From Geminicoccus roseus DSM 18922 (GTDB taxonomy: Bacteria > Pseudomonadota > Alphaproteobacteria > Geminicoccales > Geminicoccaceae): DNA of 64,000 nt. Made by a program: the position numbers and the translations under genes. The stretch is from contig NZ_KE386572.1 of NCBI RefSeq assembly GCF_000427665.1, forward strand, positions 2,442,196-2,506,195. The letters are read 5' to 3'. How positions within the stretch are numbered: position 1 is the stretch's first letter; every line of letters begins with the position of its first letter. Shown piece after piece: positions 26,532 to 35,166 of this stretch. The notes beneath the pieces are model-generated. The model was not told where the DNA came from. It worked only from the letters and a program-made list of their open reading frames with translations, and searched no databases.

Positions 26532-27667
26532 CCGACCTCGTCTTCAAGAACGCGAGGATCGTCCTCGAGCACGAGGCGATCCAGGGCAGCCTGCACGTCA
26601 AGGACGGCCGGATCGCCGCGATCGCCGAGGGGCCGTGCAGCCTGCCGGGGGCGATCGACCTCGAGGACGACTGGCTGATCCCGGGCCTGGTCGAGCTGCA
26701 CACCGACAACCTGGAGCGCTGCTTCGAGCCGCGGCCCAAGGTGCGCTGGCCGGCCGAGGCCGCGATCCTGGCCCATGACGCCCAGATGGCGCTGTCCGGG
26801 GTGACCACCGTCTGCGATGCGGTCTGCGTCGGCTTCTACGACGACAAGCAGGCGCGGCTGGCGCTCCTGTCCCAGTCGCTGCGGGCGATCGAGCAGGCGC
26901 GGGCTAAGGATGCGCTGGCCTGCGACCATTACCTCCATCTGCGCCTGGAGATCACCGACCCGAACGTCGTGGCGCTGACCGAGCCGCTGGTCGACGAGCC
27001 GAGCCTGGTGGTGGTCTCGTTCATGGACCACACCCCGGGCCAGCGGCAGTGGCAGGATCTGGCCAAGTACCGGCAGTTCCAGATGGGCCGCAACGGCAAG
27101 ACCTCCGACGAGTTCGAGACGATGCTGGCGCAGCGGGTCGAGGAACAGGTCCTTTACGCCGAACGCCACAAGCGGGAGCTGCTGGCGCTGTTTGCCGGGC
27201 GGTCGCTGGTCATGGCCAGCCACGACGACACCACGGTCGAGCATGTCGACGAGGCGGTGCGGGACGGGATCACCATCTCCGAGTTTCCGACCACCATGGC
27301 GGCGGCGCGCGCGGCCAGGGACAAGGGGCTGGTGACGGTGATGGGGGGGCCCAACCTGGTGCTGGGGGGATCGCACTCCGGCAATGTCAGCGCGGGCGAG
27401 CTGGTCGACGAAGGGCTTCTCGACTGCTTCTCTTCCGACTACGTACCGACCAGCCTGCTGAACGCCGCCTTCATCATGCACCGCCGCCATGAGCGCCCGG
27501 TCCCGGAAGCCGTCGCGACCGTGACCAGCACCCCTGCCAGGGTGCTCGGCCTTTCCGATCGCGGCCGGATCGCGGTGGGCCTGCGGGCCGATCTCGTGCG
27601 GGTGCGCGAGGTCGGGCAGGCGGTGCGGGGGATGGGGGTCTGGAAGATGGGACGGAGAATAGCTTGA
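26528..27667 (+). CDS. phnM: Alpha-D-ribose 1-methylphosphonate 5-triphosphate diphosphatase PhnM
   Basis: Amidohydrolase-fold enzyme that releases pyrophosphate from the triphosphate intermediate, supplying the PhnJ substrate. It is 379 residues, with the metal-ligand region VELHTDNLERCFEPRP in place of the usual HxH, MASHDDTTVEHV in the middle and a C-terminal SSDYVPTSLLNAAF. All are normal for PhnM. It overlaps phnL and the next gene by 4 bp each. Confidence 0.95.
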   Translation: MTDLVFKNARIVLEHEAIQGSLHVKDGRIAAIAEGPCSLPGAIDLEDDWLIPGLVELHTDNLERCFEPRPKVRWPAEAAILAHDAQMALSGVTTVCDAVCVGFYDDKQARLALLSQSLRAIEQARAKDALACDHYLHLRLEITDPNVVALTEPLVDEPSLVVVSFMDHTPGQRQWQDLAKYRQFQMGRNGKTSDEFETMLAQRVEEQVLYAERHKRELLALFAGRSLVMASHDDTTVEHVDEAVRDGITISEFPTTMAAARAARDKGLVTVMGGPNLVLGGSHSGNVSAGELVDEGLLDCFSSDYVPTSLLNAAFIMHRRHERPVPEAVATVTSTPARVLGLSDRGRIAVGLRADLVRVREVGQAVRGMGVWKMGRRIA

Positions 27668-28329
27668 GCCCTCGCTACGCGCTCTATTGGTGCCCCAATC
27701 CGGCATCCAATCTGTGGCGCTGGGCCTGCCGCTGGCTGGGCAGGGACCCCATGTCCGGGGTCGAGTACCGCTGCGACCCGGCGATCCGTCCGCTGGTCGA
27801 GGCGCCGCGCCGCTACGGCTTCCATGCCACGCTGAAGCCGCCGTTCTGGATGCGGGACGACAAGGACCCGCAACAGTTCATGGCGGCGGCGGAGGAGTTC
27901 GCGGCCGCGCGGGCGCCGTTCGTGATGCCGCCCTTGCAGCTGTCCGACCTGCAGGGCTTCCTGGCGCTGACCCTGTCCGGCCCCAGCCCGCGGATGGACC
28001 GGCTGGCCGCCGACTGCGTGCGCAGCTTCGACGTGTACCGGGCGCTGCCCACCGAGACCGAGCTGGCCAAGCGCCGCGCCCACGGCCTGGACCCGATCGA
28101 GGAGGCCAACCTGCGGGCCTGGGGCTATCCCTACGTGCTGGACCGGTTCCGCTTCCACCTGACCCTCACCGGGCGGCTGGAGGACCGGCAGGCGATCCGG
28201 GCGCGGCTGCAGGCGGACACCGCCGCGTTCTGCGTGGAGCCGGTGCGGGTGGACGCGCTGTCGGTGTTCGTGCAGCCGGGGCCGCAGGAGCCCTTCCGCG
28301 TGGAAGCCCGCTTCCCGTTCCTGGGCTGA
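27664..28329 (+). CDS. DUF1045 phosphonate-operon protein, 2H phosphoesterase-like
   Basis: Member of DUF1045, known from family databases as a protein of unknown function found in C-P lyase operons (TIGR03223). From TTG 27664 it is 221 residues. Two HxT motifs typical of the 2H phosphoesterase fold are visible: H54-A-T-L in RRYGFHATLKPP and H165-L-T-L-T in RFRFHLTLTG. It starts inside the phnM stop, so it is made with the complex. With no phnP or phnN here, it is a candidate for the cyclic phosphodiesterase step (ribose 1,2-cyclic phosphate 5-phosphate); this is inference only. Confidence 0.85.
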   Translation: MSPRYALYWCPNPASNLWRWACRWLGRDPMSGVEYRCDPAIRPLVEAPRRYGFHATLKPPFWMRDDKDPQQFMAAAEEFAAARAPFVMPPLQLSDLQGFLALTLSGPSPRMDRLAADCVRSFDVYRALPTETELAKRRAHGLDPIEEANLRAWGYPYVLDRFRFHLTLTGRLEDRQAIRARLQADTAAFCVEPVRVDALSVFVQPGPQEPFRVEARFPFLG

Positions 28330-28355
28330 CCGATCCAGAAGGTCCCGGGCGGCGC

Positions 28356-29384
28356 TCAGCGCCGGCCGGGGGCCACGCCGCCGCGCAGGTAAAACCAGCC
28401 TCCCGGCAGGGTGCCGACCAGGGACAGGACCAGCACCATGATCGACAGGGTGAAGGACTGCTCGGCCGGGATGCCCACCAGGCCCAGCAGCGAGATGAAC
28501 GCCGCCTCGCCCACGCCCAGGCCGCCGAACGAGATCGGCACCATCATCACCAGCGACACGATCGGCACCACCACCATGTAGGTGTGGAACGAGGCGTCGA
28601 TGCCGATGGCGGCGCCGGCGACCACGTAGGTGGCGACCCGGAACAGCTGGAAGGCCAGGGCCATGGCGACGGCGCCGGCCAGCATCAACGGCTGGGCGCG
28701 GTACTCGTCCAGGCGCTGGTAGAGCTCCAGGAGCTTGGCACGGACCGGGGCCAGCAGCTGGCCGGGCAGCAGGAGCAGCGACAGCCGGCGGGTCGGGCCC
28801 AGCATCAGCGCCAGGCTGCCCAGCAGGATGGCGGCCAGGCCCACCCAGGCCAGCCGGGAGATCCAGACCGGGAAGCCGGCGTCGGAGACCAAGAGGCCCA
28901 GCACCACCAGCAGGACCAGGGCACCCAGCGCCAGGACCCGTTCCACGATCACCGAGGACAGCGCCAGGGCCAGGTCGGCGGTGCGCCGGGACAGGCCATA
29001 GACCCGCACCGCCTCGATCCCGACCCCGGCCGGCAGGAAGCTGCCGATGAAGTTGCTGACGAAGGTCAGCCGGGCGACCGGCCAGAAGGCGACGTCGACA
29101 TGCTTGCCGCGCAGCAGCATGTACCAGCGGAAGGCGGCCAGCATCCGGTCGACCACCGCCATGCCGGCCACCAGCAGCACCAGCCAGGGATCGGCATTGG
29201 CCAGGACGGCAAGGGCCTGGGCCGGCTCGACCAGGTAGAGCAGGTAGGCCAGCACCGCGAGGCTGAGCGGGATGCGCAGCCAGCGCAGGACGTGGCCGGC
29301 CAGCGCCTTGAGCCCGCCTTTGGCCGGGGCCTGGGACCCGGCTGGACCGGGCAGGGGTGCGTCGGAAACTTGCGACTTCGCCAT
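28356..29384 (-). CDS. UPF0104/LPG-synthase-like polytopic membrane protein
   Basis: Integral membrane protein of the lysylphosphatidylglycerol synthase transmembrane (UPF0104, AglD/YbhN-like) family, whose members often act in glycolipid or lipid flipping. From ATG 29384 it has 342 residues and about eight hydrophobic helices, with the family segments FVSNFIGSFLPAGVGIEAVR and PISFGGLGVGEAAFISLLG. A GTG at 29396 would overlap the upstream acyltransferase stop (GTGA) and add four residues. No aminoacyl-transferase domain is attached. It is the last gene of a leftward glycan-type operon. Confidence 0.85.
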   Translation of the reverse strand: MAKSQVSDAPLPGPAGSQAPAKGGLKALAGHVLRWLRIPLSLAVLAYLLYLVEPAQALAVLANADPWLVLLVAGMAVVDRMLAAFRWYMLLRGKHVDVAFWPVARLTFVSNFIGSFLPAGVGIEAVRVYGLSRRTADLALALSSVIVERVLALGALVLLVVLGLLVSDAGFPVWISRLAWVGLAAILLGSLALMLGPTRRLSLLLLPGQLLAPVRAKLLELYQRLDEYRAQPLMLAGAVAMALAFQLFRVATYVVAGAAIGIDASFHTYMVVVPIVSLVMMVPISFGGLGVGEAAFISLLGLVGIPAEQSFTLSIMVLVLSLVGTLPGGWFYLRGGVAPGRR

Positions 29385-29392
29385 CGGCCCGG

Positions 29393-30163
29393 TCACTGGG
29401 ACATGGCGGCCTGCAGCGCCGCCTGCGGGCTCTCGCCGCTCTGGCGCAGGCGGCGGACCTTGGCCGGGACCCCGGTGACCACCGCATGGTCCGGCACATC
29501 GCGCGCCACCAGGGCGCCGGCGCCGATCACGGCACCCCGGCCAATCGTCACCCCGGAGATGACGATGGCGCCGGCACCCAGCCAGCAGTCCGGCCCGATC
29601 ACCACCTTGCCCGCCAGGCCCGGCTGGGTGCGCATCGGCTGGTCCAGCCGGGCGTCGACCTGGTAGGTGCCGCCGCCGATATAGCAGTGGGCGGCCAGCA
29701 TGGTGTCGTCGCCGATCTCCACGCCGCTGCCGGCCATGATCGTGCAGCCATTGCCGATGCTGACATGGTTGCCCAGGCGCAGCGGGCCTTCCGCGGCGAC
29801 GATGGTGCAGCCCCGGCTGATCAGCACGTCGTCGCCCAGCACGAAGCCGCCGACCGGCGCCACCTTCGCGTCGAGCAGGGTGTCGTCGTCGACCAGCAGG
29901 CGGGCGCCGATCTTCATCTTGAGCGGCTGGCGCAGCACCACGCCCCGGCCGAACACCGCGCTGCCGCCGCACTCGGCGAACAGGCCCTTCCAGAACACCT
30001 TGCGGAAGGCCAGGCCCAGGGCGCCGGGGATGGCGCCGCCCAGGCCCACCAGCAGCTCGTGCTGGAGCAGCTTCAGCCAGGAGCGGCTGCCGACCATCAT
30101 GTCCTGGTAGGTGGCGATGGCGCTGCCCCCTTCCAGCCGGGTCGACAGCGTGCTGCTCAGCAT
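29393..30163 (-). CDS. Left-handed beta-helix (hexapeptide-repeat) acyltransferase
   Basis: Likely O- or N-acetyltransferase acting on a sugar or lipid precursor in the cytoplasm. From ATG 30163 the 256-residue product has a helical N-terminus (LEGGSAIATYQDMMVGSRSW) followed by many hexapeptide turns (for example IGDDTMLAAHCYIGGG and VVIGPDCWLGAGAIVISGV) and the closing VVTGVPAKVRRLR. The frame stays open upstream to an ATG at 30604, which would add seven 21-residue NEP repeats. I prefer 30163 because the family normally starts at that helical segment and the upstream part is a DNA tandem repeat. No strong ribosome site marks either start. Confidence 0.82.
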   Translation of the reverse strand: MLSSTLSTRLEGGSAIATYQDMMVGSRSWLKLLQHELLVGLGGAIPGALGLAFRKVFWKGLFAECGGSAVFGRGVVLRQPLKMKIGARLLVDDDTLLDAKVAPVGGFVLGDDVLISRGCTIVAAEGPLRLGNHVSIGNGCTIMAGSGVEIGDDTMLAAHCYIGGGTYQVDARLDQPMRTQPGLAGKVVIGPDCWLGAGAIVISGVTIGRGAVIGAGALVARDVPDHAVVTGVPAKVRRLRQSGESPQAALQAAMSQ

Positions 30164-30189
30164 CGCGCTGTCCGGGCGCTGCTCGGATG

Positions 30190-30640
30190 CCTCGGGCACC
30201 CGGGTGCCGTAGCCCTTGGGTTCGTTCGTGGAATCCGGCGCGTTCCCGGGTTCGTTTCGCAGCCGGGTGCCGTAGCGCTCGGGTTCGTTCGTGGAATTCG
30301 CTCCCGTCCCGGGTTCGTTTGGTAACGGGGTGCCGTAGCCCTCGGGTTCGTCCGTGTAATCCGGCGCGTTCCCGGGTTCGTTCGGCAGCCGGGTGCCGTA
30401 GCCCTTGGGTTCGTTCGTGTAATTCGCTTCGGTCCCGGGTTCGTTTCGCAGCCGGGTGCCGTAGCCCTTGGGTTCGTTCGTGTAATTCGCTTCGGTCCCG
30501 GGTTCGTTTCGCAGCCGGGTGCCGTAACCCTTGGGTTCGTTCGTGGAAGCCAGGGGACCGGGTTCGTTCGGAGGGCGGGTTTCGAGGCCGTCGCGTTCGC
30601 TCATGCCACGGGCCGCCCGGCGCTCGGGTTCGTTCGTGCA
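30190..30640. repeat. Array of 63-bp tandem repeats with a GGGTTCGTT core
   Basis: Between the acyltransferase and the asparagine synthetase-like gene lies a stretch of about 450 bp made of tandem units. The 9-mer GGGTTCGTT starts at 30218, 30248, 30281, 30311, 30344 (last base changed), 30374, 30407, 30437, 30470, 30500, 30533, 30560 and 30626. Spacings alternate 30 and 33, giving a 63-bp unit with two half-units, and then become irregular. Units at 30407 and 30470 differ at one of 63 bases. Outer units are more diverged. No stop codon occurs in several frames because the period is a multiple of three. In the leftward acyltransferase frame it would encode NEPKGYGTRLRNEPG-type repeats. Confidence 0.93.
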
Positions 30641-30656
30641 AAACCGGCGCGGGCGG

Positions 30657-32534
30657 TCATGCCGCTTCCCTTCGCGCCGGGGCCTGCTCCAGGCCGTCGT
30701 GATGGACCCGCAGCCAGGCCTCCAGCACCGCCATCGCCCAGAGGCGGTGGGAGTGGTTGTGGCGCTTGGCGCGGTGCTCCTCGATCAGGCGCTGCACGGC
30801 GGCCGGCTGGAACAGGCCGCGGCGGCGCACCGCTTCCGGCGAGAGCTGCGACGACACCCACTGCCACAAGGGGCCGCTCTCGCGCAGCCAGTTCTTCATC
30901 GGCACCGAATGGCCGAGCTTGTCCTTGCGGTGATTGATGATGTCGGGAAGCACACCCTCCATCGCCTGGCGGAACAGGCGCTTGGTCCGCTCGATGCCTT
31001 CCAGCTTCAGATGGGCGGGGATGCGGGCGCCGTACTCCACCAGCTCCTTGTCGTAGAAGGGCAGGCGGTGCTCGATGCCGAAGCGGCGCAGCAGCATCAG
31101 CCGGCTGAAATAGAAGGTCGAGGTGGTGGTGTAGTCGGAATAGAGATGCGGCGAGAGGCCGTCGTCGGGGCCGTCATAGCCGTCATAGGAGGCGACCACG
31201 CTGGCGAACGGGTCCTGGCCGCGCACGAGGGCCTGGCCGTCCTGGGTCAGCAGGCCCGGGAAGTCGCCGGGGGCGTAATAGGCGCGCCAGCGGAACGGGC
31301 CGATCGCCTTGGGCAGGCCGGGGGCCGGCAGGATCCGCTTCAGCTTGACCTTGAGGTCGCGCTTCTGGTCGCTGTCGGAAAACAGGTTGAAGGCGCCGGT
31401 CAGGGCCTTGTGCACGAATTGCGGCACCGGCAGGGCGTCATAGGGGGCCAGCAGCTTCTGCGCGGCATAGACCGGGTGGCTGGCCCAGAGCTCGTCGCCG
31501 CCATCGCCGGTGAACACGAACGGGACCTTGCCGCCGGCGGCGCGCGCCACGATCCAGGTGCCCTCGTTGATCCCCACATCGGTGAACGGCACCTCCATCT
31601 CGGCCGACACGTCGCCGACGCTCAAGGCCTCGTTCTCACCGTAGCGCACGGTCTCGTGCTCGGTGCCGAGCTGCTTGGCCAGTTCCGCCGCATAGTGGGA
31701 TTCGTCGAACCCGGCGCCGGCGCAGGAAAAGGCGAAGCTCCGGATCGGCCCGGACTCGTGGCGGCGCAGGAAGGTCGCGGTGGAGCTGGAATCCATGCCG
31801 CCGGACAGCATGATGCCGATCGGGGTGGTGGTCATCCGCCGCACGATCGCGGCTTCCAGCAGCTCGCGGAAGTTGCGGGCGAGCTCGGCCTCGTCGGGGG
31901 CATGCGGCGCCGCGAAGGACAGGCGGTACCAGTGGTGCAGGCTGGCGGCGCCGGTCGCGAGGTCGACGGTCACATGGCCGCCCGGCGGCACCCGGCGCAC
32001 GCCCTTGTCCAGGGTGGCGGTGCCCGGCACGTAGCAATAGGTCAGGAACTCGGCGAGCCCCAGCCCGTCGATGCCGCCTTCCAGCAGGCCGGTCGGGCGC
32101 AGGTCGCGGATCCTGGAGGCGAACAGCACGCCCTCGGGGCGCTCGGCATAGAACAGGGGCTCGGCGCCGAACCGGTCGCGCACCAGCAGCAGGCGGCGCT
32201 TCGGCGCGTCGTACCAGGCAAGCGCGAACACGCCGTCCAGCCCGTCCAGGCCGGCCGGCCCGTGCTGGATCAGGCGGGCCAGGACCGCCTGGGCCAGGTC
32301 GCCCTTCTGCTCGTCCTCGCGGGCCGAGGCCAGGATCGGCCGGCCGGACAGCGCCAGCCAGGAGCCGCTGGCGGCATCCTTCGCCACGCGGTCCAGGGCG
32401 TCCAGGGAACCGACCCGCCAGGGCAGCACCACGGCGGCGACGTCTTCGGCATGCAGCAGGACGTCGTTCTCGGCGCCGCCGGACCAGGGCTGGTCCTGGC
32501 GCCGCGACAGGGCACCGGTCGCACCGAGCAGCAT
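30657..32534 (-). CDS. Asparagine synthetase B-like amidotransferase without the N-terminal catalytic Cys
   Basis: Member of the AsnB family common in exopolysaccharide loci, where it may amidate a sugar acid or another carboxylate. It is 625 residues. The N-terminal half has the class II glutaminase fold (RDRFGAEPLFYAE) and the C-terminal half the synthetase domain with the pyrophosphate loop SGGMDSSS. The residue after Met is Leu, not the Cys nucleophile of MCGI in true AsnB, so glutamine hydrolysis is probably lost or ammonia is used. It starts 1 bp past the glycosyltransferase stop, in one operon with it. Confidence 0.85.
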   Translation of the reverse strand: MLLGATGALSRRQDQPWSGGAENDVLLHAEDVAAVVLPWRVGSLDALDRVAKDAASGSWLALSGRPILASAREDEQKGDLAQAVLARLIQHGPAGLDGLDGVFALAWYDAPKRRLLLVRDRFGAEPLFYAERPEGVLFASRIRDLRPTGLLEGGIDGLGLAEFLTYCYVPGTATLDKGVRRVPPGGHVTVDLATGAASLHHWYRLSFAAPHAPDEAELARNFRELLEAAIVRRMTTTPIGIMLSGGMDSSSTATFLRRHESGPIRSFAFSCAGAGFDESHYAAELAKQLGTEHETVRYGENEALSVGDVSAEMEVPFTDVGINEGTWIVARAAGGKVPFVFTGDGGDELWASHPVYAAQKLLAPYDALPVPQFVHKALTGAFNLFSDSDQKRDLKVKLKRILPAPGLPKAIGPFRWRAYYAPGDFPGLLTQDGQALVRGQDPFASVVASYDGYDGPDDGLSPHLYSDYTTTSTFYFSRLMLLRRFGIEHRLPFYDKELVEYGARIPAHLKLEGIERTKRLFRQAMEGVLPDIINHRKDKLGHSVPMKNWLRESGPLWQWVSSQLSPEAVRRRGLFQPAAVQRLIEEHRAKRHNHSHRLWAMAVLEAWLRVHHDGLEQAPARREAA

Positions 32535-32535
32535 G

Positions 32536-33762
32536 TCAGTGGCTCCCGCGGACCGCGGCGCTGCCGACCGGCTGCGGCTGGGCGAGCTGACGGTACATGC
32601 GGGCGAGACCGGCGGCGTTGGCGCGCACGCTGTGCCGCTCGGCGACCTCCTTGGCCGCGGCCGACCGGCGGGCGCGGTCGTCCGGGTTGTCGACCATCTC
32701 GATCATCGCGGCGGCGAGCGCGTCCTGGTCGTCCGGCTTCACCAGCACCCCGGCGGCGGAATGGCTGAGCAGCTCCTTCTGCTCGCCCAGATCGGTGGCG
32801 ATCGCCGGCAGGCCGTGGGCGAAGCCCTCCAGCAGGTGCACCGAGCTGAACCGCTCGTTCAGGAACGGCGCCACCACCGCGTCGGCGGCGGCCATGTAGG
32901 TGGTCGCCTGGTCGAGCTGCTCGATCAGGTCGACGCGATGGCCGATGCCCAGCTCCGCGATCAGCTTCTTCAGCTCGTTCAGCATGTGGTCCGTGTCGCG
33001 GATCCAGCTGATGCCCTCATATTCCTTGGGCGTGCGGTGGTAGTAGGTGGGCTTGTAGACGAAGGCCAGCCGGGTGTCCGGCCGGGCCGCCACCACCTTG
33101 GCGAAGGCGCGCATCAGGTACTCGTTGCCGCGCTCCGGCCCGAGCTTGGTCAGGCAGACGAACACCTTCTCGTCGGGGCTCCAGCCGAGCTCGGCACGGG
33201 CGGCCTCGCGGGTGGTGGTGCGCGCCGCCTCGAAGCGGGATTCCGGGATGGCGTGCGGCATGATCGACAAGCGGTCGGCCGGCAGCCGGCGGACGTCGCG
33301 CATGTAATCGCGGCACATCGGCGAGGCGGCCAGGGCATGGCCGGTCGACGAGGCAAGCATCCGGTCGGCGACCTTCAAGTAGCCGGGATAGGGGAAGTAG
33401 ATCTGGGTGTCGAAGTCGTGCACCACCGTGGGCACGCCATTCATCTTCCCGGCAAGGCGGCCGAAGGTCGACGCCGCGTAGCAGAACAGGTGCATCACGT
33501 CGATCTCGTGCTTCTTGCATAAGGACGTGATCGTGGTGAGCGTGGAAAGGTCGTACTTGCCCTTGTTGAGATTGACGACCTTCATCGGCGCGGTCTTGAA
33601 GAGCTCGACCACTTCGTCGCTGGCGCGCAAGAAATACGGGAAGACGCGGACCTCGTTCGGGTCGAACATCGGCGCCAAATTCATGAACAACCGGCCACCG
33701 CCATGCAGACTGCCGTCATAGCATACATGGTCGATGAGCCAGAGAACGTTGATCGGAGCCAT
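32536..33762 (-). CDS. Glycosyltransferase family 4
   Basis: Predicted retaining GT-B glycosyltransferase transferring a sugar from an NDP-sugar to a glycan or lipid acceptor. The 408 residues have an N-terminal acceptor domain that starts MAPINVLWLIDHV and a C-terminal donor domain. The donor domain carries the KLGPERGNEYLMRAFAKV region and the GT4 signature around EGFAHGLPAIATDLGEQKELL. It is first in the leftward operon with the AsnB-like, acyltransferase and UPF0104 genes. The 269-bp gap to the divergent deacetylase gene is noticeably less GC-rich and probably holds both promoters. Confidence 0.88.
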   Translation of the reverse strand: MAPINVLWLIDHVCYDGSLHGGGRLFMNLAPMFDPNEVRVFPYFLRASDEVVELFKTAPMKVVNLNKGKYDLSTLTTITSLCKKHEIDVMHLFCYAASTFGRLAGKMNGVPTVVHDFDTQIYFPYPGYLKVADRMLASSTGHALAASPMCRDYMRDVRRLPADRLSIMPHAIPESRFEAARTTTREAARAELGWSPDEKVFVCLTKLGPERGNEYLMRAFAKVVAARPDTRLAFVYKPTYYHRTPKEYEGISWIRDTDHMLNELKKLIAELGIGHRVDLIEQLDQATTYMAAADAVVAPFLNERFSSVHLLEGFAHGLPAIATDLGEQKELLSHSAAGVLVKPDDQDALAAAMIEMVDNPDDRARRSAAAKEVAERHSVRANAAGLARMYRQLAQPQPVGSAAVRGSH

Positions 33763-34031
33763 CAGTTCATCCCGGCTTTCGTCGATTCAAAAGACGAAGC
33801 AAATGTGCGGACCATCAGTGCCATCGACTTTCCGCCTGCGACCGACGGCACTCGCACCGTTATTAGGCGGGCCTCGCTCTTATATCAATCGCAGCGGGCT
33901 GCCGCACGTACCTCGCTGCATCCGCCCCGGGCGCCGCTGCCGGCCGGCAATCCCGCCGCGCTATGCCCTTGACGCGCCGGCCGCCATCCGCCGAGTGGAC
34001 GGGGAGAAGCGCACAGGACGAGGAGCGACGC

Positions 34032-35132
34032 ATGGCGACCGGCTGGACATGTCACGAGCTGTATTTCTGGCACGATACCGGCCACTACGCCTCGGTGTTC
34101 CCGGCGGGCCTGACGGTCGAGCCGGGCGTCCATGCCGAGAACCCGCAGACCAAGCGGCGGCTGCGCAACCTGATCGAGGTCAGCGGCCTGCTCGACCGGC
34201 TCACCCCGATCCGGCCGCGCCCGGCCACCGAGGACGAGCTGGCGCGCTTCCATACCCGCGAGCACATCGCCCGGATCAAGGCGAACTCGGCCGACTACAA
34301 GGGCGGCGACGAGAACCAGACCCCGTATGGCCACGGCTCCTACGAGATCGCCTGCCTGGCGGCCGGCGGCACCATCGCCACGGTCGAGGCGGTGCTGAAG
34401 GGCGAGGTCGCCAATGCCTACGCCCTGGTGCGCCCGCCAGGCCATCACGCCATCGCCGACAAGGGCATGGGCTTCTGCCTGTTCGGCAATGTCGCGGTGG
34501 CGGTGATGCATGCCCGCGCGGTGCACGGGGTCGGCCGGGTCGCCACGGTGGACTGGGACGTCCACCACGGCAACGGCACCCAGGCCGCCTTCTACGGCGA
34601 GCGCGACGTGCTCACCATCTCCCTGCACCAGGACCTGCTGTTCCCGCCGGACAGCGGCCACCGGTCCGAGCGGGGCGAAGGGGCGGGCCTCGGCGCCAAC
34701 CTGAACGTGCCGCTGCCGGCGGGCTCCGGCGTCGGCGCCTATGTCGCGGCGTTCGAGCGGGTGGTGCTGCCGGCCCTGCGCAAGTTCCGGCCGGAGCTGA
34801 TCGTGGTGCCCTCGGGCTTCGACGCCAGCGGCGCCGACCCGCTCGGCCGGATGATGATGACCTCGGACGGCTACCGCCAGCTCACCCGGATGCTGATGGA
34901 CGCGGCCGACGAGCTGTGCGGCGGCCGGCTCGTGCTCAGCCACGAGGGCGGCTACTCCGAGACCCACGTGCCCTATTGCGGGCTGGCGGTCATGGAGACG
35001 CTGACCGGCCACCGCACCGGCATCGCCGATCCCTGGCAGGACCCGATGATGGCCTGGGCCGGCCACGAGCTGCTGCCGCACCAGGAAGCGGCGATCCAGG
35101 CGGCCGCGGAACTGCTGGCCGAGATCCCCTGA
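34032..35132 (+). CDS. Class II histone-deacetylase-family amidohydrolase
   Basis: Zinc-dependent deacetylase of the arginase/HDAC fold; bacterial members deacetylate acetylpolyamines or similar amides. From ATG 34032 it is 366 residues. Active-site motifs are present: RPPGHHA (charge relay), DWDVHHGNGTQ (zinc Asp and His), SGFDASGADPLG (second zinc Asp) and HEGGYSETHV. The start is chosen from AGGAG 7 bp upstream; longer versions to 33963 lack family residues. It lies 35 bp from the stop of the convergent metallo-hydrolase gene. A neighbouring polyamine-type transporter suggests an acetylated polyamine as substrate. Confidence 0.87.
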   Translation: MATGWTCHELYFWHDTGHYASVFPAGLTVEPGVHAENPQTKRRLRNLIEVSGLLDRLTPIRPRPATEDELARFHTREHIARIKANSADYKGGDENQTPYGHGSYEIACLAAGGTIATVEAVLKGEVANAYALVRPPGHHAIADKGMGFCLFGNVAVAVMHARAVHGVGRVATVDWDVHHGNGTQAAFYGERDVLTISLHQDLLFPPDSGHRSERGEGAGLGANLNVPLPAGSGVGAYVAAFERVVLPALRKFRPELIVVPSGFDASGADPLGRMMMTSDGYRQLTRMLMDAADELCGGRLVLSHEGGYSETHVPYCGLAVMETLTGHRTGIADPWQDPMMAWAGHELLPHQEAAIQAAAELLAEIP

Positions 35133-35166
35133 CCGGCGGGCCGGCCCGTCCGAAAGGTCGGGCCGG

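Noticed and set aside
30190-30640. CRISPR array
   Set aside because: Spacing alternates 30/33 bp, and the parts between the 9-mers are themselves repeated and not unique spacers. No cas genes are present.
30187-30702. Overlapping long reading frames across the repeat array on both strands
   Set aside because: The 63-bp period is a multiple of three and GC-rich, so several frames stay open by construction. No ribosome binding site or domain supports them.
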